Below are positions 12,901 through 24,517 of a stretch of 64,000 nucleotides of DNA, in pieces. Origin of the DNA: Prosopocoilus inquinatus (taxonomy: Eukaryota > Arthropoda > Insecta > Coleoptera > Lucanidae); contig CM069875.1 of NCBI GenBank assembly GCA_036172665.1, positions 15,779,806-15,843,805 of the forward strand, written 5' to 3'. The notes below the pieces were generated by a model, which saw only the letters and a list, made by a program, of their open reading frames with translations, searched no databases and had not been told where the DNA came from. The position numbers and the translations under genes are program-made. Position 1 is the first letter of the stretch. Every line of letters begins with the position of its first letter.

Positions 12901-15900
12901 TTCAAAACTATTTCCAGCTTCTGCTGCGTCCGAGAACTTTGTATCTCACATCAGAGTTACTGGAGTCCGTTCAAACGTCAAATAACATGATAGATGAGTA
13001 AGGATCGATTAGATACATCACATCAACAACGCTAATACTTGTTGTTTCGTTTAAAACTATTTCCAGCATCTGCTGCGTCCGAAAACGTCGTATCTCACAT
13101 CAGAGTTACTGGAGTCCATCGAAACATCAAATAACATGATAGATAAGTAAGGATCGATTAGATACAGCACAGGAACAACGCTAATACGTGTTGTTTCGTT
13201 CAAAACTATTTCCAGCTTCTGCTGCGTCCGATAACTTTGTATCTCACATCAGAGTTACTGGAGTCCATCCAAATGTCAAATAACATGATAGATGAGTAAG
13301 GATCGATTAGATACATCACAGGAACAACGCTAATGCGTGTTGTTTCGTTTAAAACTATTTCCAGCTTCTGCTGCGTCCGAAAATTTCGTATCTCACATCA
13401 AAGTTACTGGAGTCCATCGAAACGCCAAATAACATGATAGATGAGTAAGGATCGATTAGATACATCACAGGAACAACGCTAATGCGTGTTCTTTCGTTTA
13501 AAACTATTTCCAGCTTCAGCTGCGTCCGAGAACTTCTTATCTCACTTCAGAGTTACTGGAGTCCATTGAAACGTCAAATAACATGATAGATGAGTAAGGA
13601 TCGATTAGATACATCACAGGAACAACGCTAATGCGTGTTGTTTCATTTAAAACTATTTTCAGCTTCTGCTGCGTCCGAAAATTTCGTATCTCACATCAGA
13701 GTTACTGGAGTCCATCGAAACGTCAAATAACATGATAGATGAGTAAGGATCGATTAGATACATCACAGGAACAACGCTAATGCGTGTTGTTTCATTTAAA
13801 ACTATTTCCAGCTTCTGCTGCGTCCGAAAATTTCGTATCTCACATCAGAGATACTGGAGTCCATCCAAACGTCAAATAACATGATAGATGAGTAAGGATC
13901 GATTAGATACATCACAGGAACAACGCTAATACGTGTTCTTTCGTTTAAAACTATTTCCAGCTCCTGCTGCGTCCAAAAACTTCGTATCTCACATCAGAGT
14001 TACTAGAGTCCGTCGAAACGTCAAATAACATGATAGATGAGTAAGGATCGATTAGATACATCGCAGGAACAACGCTAATGCGTGTTGTTTCGTTTAAAAC
14101 TATTTCCAGCTTCAGCTGCGTCCGAGAACTTCGTATCTCACTTCAGAGTTACTGGAGCCCATCCAAACGTCAAATAACATGATAGATGAGTAAGGATCGA
14201 TTACATACATCACAGGAACAACGCTAATGCGTGTTGTTTCGTTTAAAATTATTTCCAGCTTCAGCTGCGTCCGAGAACTTCGTATCTCACTTCAGAGTTA
14301 CTGGAGCCCATCCAAACGTCAAATAACATGATACATGAGTAAGGATCGATTACATACATCACAGGAACAACGCTAATGCGTGTTGTTTCATTTAAAACTA
14401 TTTCCAGCTTGTGCTGCGTCCGAAAATTTCGTATCTCACATCAGAATTACTGGAGTCCATCCAAACGTCAAATAACATGATAGATGAGTAAGGATCGATT
14501 AGATACATCACAGGAACAACGCTAATACGTGTTGTTTCGTTTAAAACTATTTCCAGCTCCTGCCGCGTCCAAAAACTTCGTATCTCACATCAGAGTTACT
14601 AGAGTCCATCGAAACGTCAAATAACATGATAGATGAGTAAGGATCGATTAGATACATCACAGGAACAACGCTAATGCGTGTTGTTTCGTTTAAAACTATT
14701 TCCAGCTTCTGCTGCGTCCGAAAATTTCGTATCTCACATCAAAGTTACTGGAGTCCATCGAAACGCCAAATAACATGATAGATGAGTAAGGATCGATTAG
14801 ATACATCACAGGAACAACGCTAATGCGTGTTGTTTCGTTTAAAATTATTTCCAGCTTCAGCTGCGTCCGAGAACTTCGTATCTCACTTCAGAGTTACTGG
14901 AGCCCATCCAAACGTCAAATAACATGATAGATGATTAAGGATCGATTACATACATCACAGGAACAACGCTAATGCGTGTTGTTTCATTTAAAACTATTTC
15001 CAGCTTGTGCTGCGTCCGAAAATTTCGTATCTCACATCAGAATTACTGGAGTCCATCCAAACGTCAAATAACATGATAGATGAGTAAGGATCGATTAGAT
15101 ACATCACAGGAACAACGCTAATACGTGTTGTTTCGTTTAAAACTATTTCCAGGTTCTGCTGCGTCCGAAAACGTCTTACCTCACATCAGACTTACTGGAG
15201 TCCATCCAAACGTCAAATAACATGTTAGATAAGTAAGGATCGTTTAGATACATCACAGGAACAACGCTAATGCGTGTTGTTTCGTTTAAAACTATTTCCA
15301 GCTTCTGCTGCGTCCGAAAATTTAGTATCTCACATCAGAGATACTGGAGTCCATCCAAACGTCAAATAACATGATAGATGAGTAAGGATCGATTAGATAC
15401 ATCACAGGAACAACGCTAATACGTGTTGTTTCGTTGAAAACTATTTCCAGCTTCTGCTGCGTCCGAAATCTTTGTATCTCACATCAGAGTTACTGGAGTC
15501 CATCCAAACGTCAAATAAGATGATAGATGAGTAAGGATCGATTAGATACATCACAGGAACAACGCTAATGCGTGTTGTTTCGTTTAAAACTATTTCCAGC
15601 TTCAGCTGCGTCCGAGAACTTCTTATCTCACTTCAGAGTTACTGGAGCCCATCCAAACGCCAAATAACATGATAGATGAGTAAGGATCGATTAGATACAT
15701 CACAGGAACAACGCTAATACGTGTTGTTTCGTTCAATACTATTTCCAGCTTCTGCTGCGTCCTAGAACTTTGTATCTCACATCAGAGTTACTGGAGTCCA
15801 TTCAAACATCAAATAACATGATAGATGAGTAAGGATCGATTAGATACATCACAGGAACAACGCTAATGCGTGTTGTTTCATTTAAAACTATTTCCAGTTT

Positions 15901-18710
15901 CTGCTGCGTCCGAAAATTTCGTATCTCACATCAGAGTTACTGGAGTCCATCGAAACGCCAAATAACATGATAGATGAGTAAGGATCGATTAGATACATCA
16001 CAGGAACAACGCTAATGCGTGTTGTTTCGTTTAAAACTATTTCCAGCTTCTGCTGCGTCCGAAAATTTCGTATCTCACATCAAAGTTACTGGAGTCCATC
16101 GAAACGCCAAATAACATGATAGATGAGTAAGGATCGATTAGATACATCACAGGAACAACGCTAATGCGTGTTGTTTCGTTTAAAACTATTTCCAGCTTCA
16201 GCTGCGTCCGAGAACTTCGTATCTCACTTCAGAGTTACTGGAGCCCATCCAAACGTCAAATAACATGATAGATGAGTAAGGATCGATTACATACATCACA
16301 GGAACAACGCTAATGCGTGTTGTTTCATTTAAAACTATTTCCAGCTTGTGCTGCGTCCGAAAATTTCGTATCTCACATCAGAGTTACTGGAGTCCATCGA
16401 AACGTCAAATAACATAGTAGATAAGTAAGGATCGATTAGATACATCACAGGAACAACGCTAATACGTGTTATTTCGTTCAAAACTATTTCCAGCTTCTGC
16501 TGCGTCCGAGAACTTTGTATCTCACATCAGAGTTACTGGAGTCCGTTCAAACGTCAAATAACATGATAGATGAGTAAGGATCGATTAGATACATCACATC
16601 AACAACGCTAATACTTGTTGTTTCGTTTAAAACTATTTCTAGCATCTGCTGCGTCCGAAAACGTCGTATCTCACATCAGAGTTACTGGAGTCCATCGAAA
16701 CATCAAATAACATGATAGATAAGTAAGGATCGATTAGATACAGCACAGGAACAACGCTAATACGTGTTGTTTCGTTCAAAACTATTTCCAGCTTCTGCTG
16801 CGTCCGATAACTTTGTATCTCACATCAGAGTTACTGGAGTCCATCCAAACGTCAAATAACATGATAGATGAGTAAGGATCGATTAGATACATCACAGGAA
16901 CAACGCTAATACGTGTTGTTTCGTTTAAAACTATTTCCAGCTTCTGCTGCGTCCGAAAATTTCGTATCTCACATCAAAGTTACTGGAGTCCATCGAAACG
17001 CCAAATAACATGATAGATGAGTAAGGATCGATTAGATACATCACAGGAACAACGCTAATGCGTGTTGTTTCGTTTAAAACTATTTCCAGCTTCAGCTGCG
17101 TCCGAGAACTTCGTATCTCACTTCAGAGTTACTGGAGCCCATCCAAACGTCAAATAACATGATAGATGAGTAAGGATCGATTACATACATCACAGGAACA
17201 ACGCTAATGCGTGTTGTTTCATTTAAAACTATTTCCAGCTTGTGCTGCGTCCGAAAATTTCGTATCTCACATCAGAGTTACTGGAGTCCATCGAAACGTC
17301 AAATAACATAGTAGATAAGTAAGGATCGATTAGATACATCACAGGAACAACGCTAATACGTGTTATTTCGTTCAAAACTATTTCCAGCTTCTGCTGCGTC
17401 CGAGAACTTTGTATCTCACATCAGAGTTACTGGAGTCCGTTCAAACGTCAAATAACATGATAGATGAGTAAGGATCGATTAGATACATCACATGAACAAC
17501 GCTAATACTTGTTGTTTCGTTTAAAACTATTTCCAGCATCTGCTGCGTCCGAAAACGTCGTATCTCACATCAGAGTTACTGGAGTCCATCGAAACATCAA
17601 ATAACATGATAGATAAGTAAGGATCGATTAGATACAGCACAGGAACAACGCTAATACGTGTTGTTTCGTTCAAAACTATTTCCAGCTTCTGCTGCGTCCG
17701 ATAACTTTGTATCTCACATCAGAGTTACTGGAGTCCATCCAAATGTCAAATAACATGATAGATGAGTAAGGATCGATTAGATACATCACAGGAACAACGC
17801 TAATGCGTGTTGTTTCGTTTAAAACTATTTCCAGCTTCTGCTGCGTCCGAAAATTTCGTATCTCACATCAAAGTTACTGGAGTCCATCGAAACGCCAAAT
17901 AACATGATAGATGAGTAAGGATCGATTAGATACATCACAGGAACAACGCTAATGCGTGTTCTTTCGTTTAAAACTATTTCCAGCTTCAGCTGCGTCCGAG
18001 AACTTCTTATCTCACTTCAGAGTTACTGGAGTCCATTGAAACGTCAAATAACATGATAGATGAGTAAGGATCGATTAGATACATCACAGGAACAACGCTA
18101 ATGCGTGTTGTTTCATTTAAAACTATTTTCAGCTTCTGCTGCGTCCGAAAATTTCGTATCTCACATCAGAGTTACTGGAGTCCATCGAAACGTCAAATAA
18201 CATGATAGATGAGTAAGGATCGATTAGATACATCACAGGAACAACGCTAATGCGTGTTGTTTCATTTAAAACTATTTCCAGCTTCTGCTGCGTCCGAAAA
18301 TTTCGTATCTCACATCAGAGATACTGGAGTCCATCCAAACGTCAAATAACATGATAGATGAGTAAGGATCGATTAGATACATCACAGGAACAACGCTAAT
18401 ACGTGTTCTTTCGTTTAAAACTATTTCCAGCTCCTGCTGCGTCCAAAAACTTCGTATCTCACATCAGAGTTACTAGAGTCCGTCGAAACGTCAAATAACA
18501 TGATAGATGAGTAAGGATCGATTAGATACATCACAGGAACAACGCTAATGCGTGTTGTTTCGTTTAAAACTATTTCCAGCTTCAGCTGCGTCCGAGAACT
18601 TCGTATCTCACTTCAGAGTTACTGGAGCCCATCCAAACGTCAAATAACATGATAGATGAGTAAGGATCGATTACATACATCACAGGAACAACGCTAATGC
18701 GTGTTGTTTC
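9975..18710. repeat. 30-unit (4,470 bp) tandem higher-order repeat
   Basis: Copy 1 is about 9,975-14,240 and copy 2 about 14,445-18,710, at an offset of exactly 4,470 bp (30 x 149). Private marks occur at the same place in both: ctcctgccgcg (10,088 and 14,558), ccaggttctgc (10,679 and 15,149), gttcaatac (11,262 and 15,732), cctagaac (11,291 and 15,761), and atttctagc (12,164 and 16,634). Only a few substitutions separate them, for example tcgcagg at 14,061 against tcacagg at 18,531. About 200 bp at the junction (14,240-14,445) instead matches 10,366-10,570, as expected where an unequal exchange joined two non-equivalent units. Confidence 0.92.
10690..10790. repeat. Example of linked boundary haplotype
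   Basis: cgtcttacctcac and cagacttactgg at the end of one unit are followed in the next by gttagataag and atcgtttag. The set spans a unit boundary over about 100 bp and recurs near 721, 15,168, 21,130, 26,195, 30,069, 32,300, 32,750, 36,965, 38,158, 38,600, 47,095, 51,118, 53,650, 57,530 and 59,310. Exceptions carrying only the second half (for example near 2,850) exist. Confidence 0.75.
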
Positions 18711-19329
18711 ATTTAAAACTATTTCCAGCTTCTGCTGCGTCCGAAAATTTCGTATCTCACATCAGAGTTACTGGAGTCCATCGAAACGTCAAATAACATA
18801 GTAGCTAAGTAAGGATCGATTAGATACATCACAGGAACAACGCTAATACGTGTTGTTTCGTTGAAAACTATTTCCAGCTTCTGCTGCGTCCGAAACCTTT
18901 GTATCTCACATCAGAGTTACTGGAGTCCATCCAAACGTCAAATAACATGATAGATGAGTAAGGATCGATTAGATACATCACATCAACAACGCTAATACTT
19001 GTTGTTTCGTTTAAAACTATTTCCAGCTTCTGCTGCGTCCGAAAACGTCGTATCTCACATCAGAGTTACTGGAGTCCATCCAAACGTCAAATAACATGAT
19101 AGATGAGTAAGGATCGATTAGATACATCACATCAACAACGCTAATACTTGTTGTTTCGTTTAAAACTATTTCCAGCTTCTGCTGCGTCCGAAAACGTCGT
19201 ATCTCACATCAGAGTTACTGGAGTCCATCCAAACGTCAAATAACATGATAGATGAGTAAGGATCGATTAGATACATCACAGGAACAACGCTAATACGTGT
19301 TGTTTCGTTTAAAACTATTTCCAGCTTCT

Positions 19330-21230
19330 GCTGCGTCCGATAACTTTGTATCTCACATCAGAGTTACTGGAGTCCATCCAAACGTCAAATAACATGATAG
19401 ATGAGTAAGGATCGATTAGATACATCACAGGAACAACGCTAATGCGTGTTGTTTCGTTTAAAACTATTTCCAGCTTCTGCTGCGTCCGAAAATTTCGTAT
19501 CTCACATCAAAGTTACTGGAGTCCATCGAAACGCCAAATAACATGATAGATGAGTAAGGATCGATTAGATACATCACAGGAACAACGCTAATGCGTGTTG
19601 TATCGTTTAAAACTATTTCCAGCTTCAGCTGCGTCCGAGAACTTCTTATCTCACTTCAGAGTTACTGGAGCCCATCCAAACGCCAAATAACATGATAGAT
19701 GAGTAAGGATCGATTAGATACATCACAGGAACAACGCTAATACGTGTTGTTTCGTTCAAAACCATTTCCAGCTTCTGCTGCGTCCGAGAACTTTGTATCT
19801 CACATCAGAGTTACTGGAGTCCATTCAAACATCAAATAACATGATAGATGAGTAAGGATCGATTAGATACATCACAGGAACAACGCTAATGCGTGTTGTT
19901 TCATTTAAAACTATTTCCAGTTTCTGCTGCGTCCGAAAATTTCGTATCTCACATCAGAGTTACTGGAGTCCATCGAAACGCCAAATAACATGATAGATGA
20001 GTAAGGATGGATTAGATACATCACAGGAACAACGCTAATGCGTGTTGTTTCGTTTAAAACTATTTCCAGCTTCTGCTGCGTCCGAAAATTTCGTATCTCA
20101 CATCAAAGTTACTGGAGTCCATCGAAACGCCAAATAACATGATAGATGAGTAAGGATCGATTAGATACATCACAGGAACAACGCTAATGCGTGTTGTTTC
20201 GTTTAAAACTATTTCCAGTTTCTGCTGCGTCCAAAAATTTCGTATCTCATCAGAGTTACTGGAGTCCATCGAAACGCCAAATAACATGATAGATGAGTAA
20301 GGATCGATTAGATACATCACAGGAACAACGCTAATGCGTGTTGTTTCGTTTAAAACTATATCCAGCTTCTGCTGCGTCCGAAAATTTCGTATCTCACATC
20401 AAAGTTACTGGAGCCCATCCAAACGCCAAATAACATGATAGATGAGTAAGGATCGATTAGATACATCACAGGAACAACGCTAATACGTGTTGTTTCGTTC
20501 AAAACTATTTCCAGCTTCTGCTGCGTCCGAGAACTTTGTATCTCACATCAGAGTTACTGGAGTCCATTCAAACATCAAATAACATGATAGATGAGTAAGG
20601 ATCGATTAGATACATCACAGGAACAACGCTAATACGTGTTGTTTCATTTAAAACTATTTCCAGTTTCTGCTGCGTCCGAAAATTTCGTATCTCACATCAG
20701 AGTTACTGGAGTCCATCGAAACGCCAAATAACATGATAGATGAGTAAGGATCGACTAGATACATCACAGGAACAACGCTAATGCGTGTTGTTTCGTTTAA
20801 AACTATTTCCAGCTTCTGCTGCGTCCGAAAATTTCGTATCTCACATCAAAGTTACTGGAGTCCATCGAAACGCCAAATAACATGATAGATGAGTAAGGAT
20901 CGATTAGATACATCACAGGAACAACGCTAATGCGTGTTGTTTCGTTTAAAACTATTTCCAGCTTCAGCTGCGTCCGAGAACTTTGTATCTCACATCAGAG
21001 TTACTGGAGTCCGTTCAAACGTCAAATAACATGATAGATGAGTAAGGATCGATTAGATACATCACAGGAACAACGCTAATACGTGTTGTTTCGTTTAAAA
21101 CTATTTCCAGCTTCTGCTGCGTCCGAAAACGTCTTACCTCACATCAGACTTACTGGAGTCCATCCAAACGTCAAATAACATGTTAGATAAGTAAGGATCG
21201 TTTAGATACATCACAGGAACAACGCTAATA
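19330..21230. repeat. Long-range duplicate, copy 1 (partner 45,145-47,194)
   Basis: 19,330-20,400 matches 45,145-46,215 at 25,815 bp; 20,410-21,230 matches 46,374-47,194 at 25,964 bp. 25,815 is 174 x 149 minus 111, and the 111 missing bases are exactly the deletions seen in between (2 + 2 + 53 + 53 + 1). The second offset is one unit larger, so one whole unit was gained or lost in register near 20,405/46,215-46,374. The shared 2-bp deletion and the gtaaggatggatt variant (near 20,002 and 45,817) anchor the match. Confidence 0.88.
20109..20255. repeat. 147-bp unit with 2-bp deletion
   Basis: Near 20,248 the unit reads tatctcatcag where others have tatctcacatcag: a CA is lost. The unit becomes 147 bp, divisible by three, so the minus-strand reading frame continues into the next unit. 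This produces the 86-codon frame at 20,060-20,320, which begins at a GTG (20,318-20,320) and ends at the TAG in the reverse complement of ctatttccag. Residue 51 repeats residue 2, a 49-residue period. The frame is a by-product, not a gene. The unit is copied at 45,924-46,070. Confidence 0.9.
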
Positions 21231-24200
21231 CGTGTTGTTTCGTTGAAATCTATTTCCAGCTTCTGCTGCGTCCGAAATCTTTGTATCTCACATCAGAGTT
21301 ACTGGAGTCCATCCAAACGTCAAATAACATGATAGATGAGTAAGGATCGATTAGATACATCACAGGAACAACGCTAATGCGTGTTGTTTCGTTTAAAACT
21401 ATTTCCAGCTTCTGCTGCGTCCGAAAATTTCGTATCTCACATCAAAGTTACTGGAGCCCATCCAAACGTCAAATAACATGATAGATGTGTAAGGATCGAT
21501 TAGATACATCACAGGAACAACGCTAATACGTGTTGTTTCGTTCAAAACTATTTCCAGCTTCTGCTGCGTCCGAGAACTTTGTATCTCACATCAGAGTTAC
21601 TGGAGTCCATTTAAACGTCAAATAACATGATAGATGAGTAAGGATCGATTAGATACATCACAGGAACAACGCTAATGCGTGTTGTTTCGTTTAAAACTAT
21701 TTCCAGCTTCTGCTGCGTCCGAAAATTTCGTATCTCACATCAGAGTTACTGGAGTCCATCGAAACGTCAAATAACATGATAGATGAGTAAGGATCGATTA
21801 GATACATCACAGGAACAACGCTAATGCGTGTTGTTTCATTTAAAACTATTTCCAGCTTCTGCTGCGTCCGAAAATTTCGTATCTCACCTCAGAGATACTG
21901 GAGTCCATCCAAACGTCAAATAACATGATAGATGAGTAAGGATCGATTAGATACATCACAGGAAAAACGCTAATACGTGTTTGTTCGTTTAAAACTATTT
22001 CCAGCTCCTGCTGCGTCTAAAAACTTCGTATCTCACATCAGAGTTACTAGAGTCCGTCGAAACGTCAAATAACATGATAGATGAGTAAGGATCGATTAGA
22101 TACATCACAGGAACAACGCTAATGCGTGTTGTTTCGTTTAAAACTATTTCCAGCTTCAGCTGCGTCCGAGAACTTCGTATCTCACTTCAGAGTTACTGGA
22201 GCCCATCCAAACGTCAAATAACATGACAGATGAGTAAGGATCGATTACATACATCACAGGAACAACGCTAATGCGTGTTGTTTCATTTAAAACTATTTCC
22301 AGCTTCTGCTGCGTCCGAAAATTTCTTATCTCACATTAGAGTTACTGGAGTCCATCGAAACGTCAAATAACATAGTAGCTAAGTAAGGATCGATTAGATA
22401 CATCACAGGAACAACGCTAATACGTGTTGTTTCGTTGAAAACTATTTCCAGCTTCTGCTGCGTCCGAAACCTTTGTATCTCACATCAGAGTTACTGGAGT
22501 CCATCCAAACGTCAAATAACATGATAGATGAGTAAGGATCGATTAGATACATCACATCAACAACGCTAATACTTGTTGTTTCGTTTAAAACTATTTCCAG
22601 CTTCTGCTGCGTCCGAAAACGTCGTATCTCACATCAGAGTTACTGGAGTCCATCGAAACATCAAATAACATGATAGATAAGTAAGGATCGATTAGATGCA
22701 GCACAGGAACAACGCTAATACGTGTTGTTTCGTTCAAAACTATTTCCAGCTTCTGCTGCGTCCGATAATTTTGTATCTCACATCAGAGTTACTGGAGTCC
22801 ATCCAAACGTCAAATAACATGATAGATGAGTAAGGATCGATTAGATACATCACAGGAACAACGCTAATGCGTGTTGTTTCGTTTAAAACTATTTCCAGCT
22901 TCTGCTGCGTCCGAAAATTTCGTATCTCACATAAAAGTTACTGGAGTCCATCGAAACGCCAAATAACATGATAGATGAGTAAGGATCGATTAGATACATC
23001 ACAGGAACAACGCTAATGCGTGTTGTTTCGTTTAAAACTATTTCCAGCTTCAGCTGCGTCCGAGAACTTCTTATCTCACTTCAGAGTTACTGGAGCCCAT
23101 CCAAACGCCAAGTAACATGATAGATGAGTAAGGATCGATTAGATACATCACAGGAACAACGCTAATACGTGTTGTTTCGTTCAAAACCATTTCCAGCTTC
23201 TGCTGCGTCCGAGAACTTTGTATCTCACATCAGAGTTACTGGAGTCCATTCAAACATCAAATAACATGATAGATGAGTAAGGATCGATTAGATACATCAC
23301 AGGAACAACGCTAATACGTGTTGTTTCGTTGAAAACTATTTCCAGCTTCTGCTGCGTCCGAAATCTTTGTATCTCACATCAGAGTTACTGGAGTACATCC
23401 AAACGTCAAATAACATGATAGATGAGTAAGGATCGATTAGATACATCACATCAACAACGCTAATACTTGTTGTTTCGTTTAAAACTATTTCCAGCTTCTG
23501 CTGCGTCCGAAAGCGTCGTATCTCACATCAGAGTTACTGGAGTCCATCGAAACATCAAATAACACGATAGATAAGTAAGGATCGATTAGATACAGCACAG
23601 GAACAACGCTAATACGTGTTGTTTCGTTCAAAACTATTTCCAGCTTCTGCTGCGTCCGATAACTTTGTATCTCACATCAGAGTTACTGGAGTCCATCCAA
23701 ACGTCAAATAACATGATAGATGAGTAAGGATCGATTAGATACATCACAGGAACAACGCTAATGCGTGTTGTTTCGTTTAAAACTATTTCCAGCTTCTGCT
23801 GCGTCCGAAAATTTCGTATCTCACATCAAAGTTACTGGAGTCCATCGAAACGCCAAATAACATGATAGATGAGTAAGGATCGATTAGATACATCACAGGA
23901 ACAACGCTAATGCGTGTTCTTTCGTTTAAAACTATTTCCAGCTTCAGCTGCGTCCGAGAACTTCTTATCTCACTTCAGAGTTACTGGAGTCCATTGAAAC
24001 GTCAAATAACATGATAGATGAGTAAGGATCGATTAGATACATCACAGGAACAACGCTAATGCGTGTTGTTTCATTTAAAATTATTTCCAGCTACTGCTGC
24101 GTCCGAAAATTTCGTATCTCACATCAGAGTTACTGGAGTCCATCGAAACGTCAAATAACATGATAGATGAGTAAGGATCGATTAGATACATCACAGGAAC

Positions 24201-24517
24201 AACGCTAATGCGTGTTGTTTCATTTAAAACTATTTCCAGCTTCTGCTGCGTCCGAAAATTTCGTATCTCACATCAGAGATACTGGAGTCCATCCAAACGT
24301 CAAATAACATGATAGATGAGTAAGGATCGATTAGATACATCACAGGAACAACGCTAATACGTGTTGTTTCGTTTAAAACTATTTCCAGCTCCTGCTGCGT
24401 CCAAAAACTTCGTATCTCACATCAGAGTTACTAGAGTCCGTCGAAACGTCAAATAACATGATAGATGAGTAAGGATCGATTAGATACATCACAGAAACAA
24501 CGCTAATGCGTGTTGTT
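20693..24517. repeat. Long-range duplicate, copy 1 (partner 53,213-57,037)
   Basis: The offset is 32,520 bp (219 x 149 minus 111, the same five intervening deletions). Shared private marks include ctcacctcag (21,885 and 54,405), ggaaaaacgc with gtgtttgttcg (21,961-21,985 and 54,481-54,505), acatgacagat (22,222 and 54,742), acataaaag (22,930 and 55,450), and cacagaaacaacg (24,491 and 57,011). The match stops sharply near 24,518/57,038, where tcgttgaaaac meets tcatttaaaac. Confidence 0.9.
22550..22775. repeat. Example of recurring three-unit variant cassette
   Basis: Four linked rare marks in order: catcaacaacg with cttgttg (22,555); gaaacatcaaataac with gatagataag; tacagcacagg with gttcaaaac; and cgataatt or cgataacttt. 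The cassette occurs about 17 times, starting near 6,473, 12,127, 13,021, 16,597, 17,491, 22,555, 23,449, 24,790, 28,662, 44,945, 48,519, 49,860, 55,075, 55,969, 60,290, 61,184 and 61,482. Neighbouring copies are often 6 or 9 units apart. Broken copies with only the first mark occur near 9,893, 18,983, 19,130 and 62,374. Confidence 0.8.

Noticed and set aside
20060..20320. Minus-strand frame of 86 codons as a gene
   Set aside because: It is satellite sequence read through a 147-bp unit, starts at GTG, repeats itself every 49 residues and stops at a TAG present in every unit. I see no domain, promoter or separate context.
21961..21990. Frameshift or indel at ggaaaaacgc ... gtgtttgttcg
   Set aside because: Length is unchanged; it is a substitution plus a local swap of bases, shared with 54,481 and 59,696, so it is useful only as a marker.
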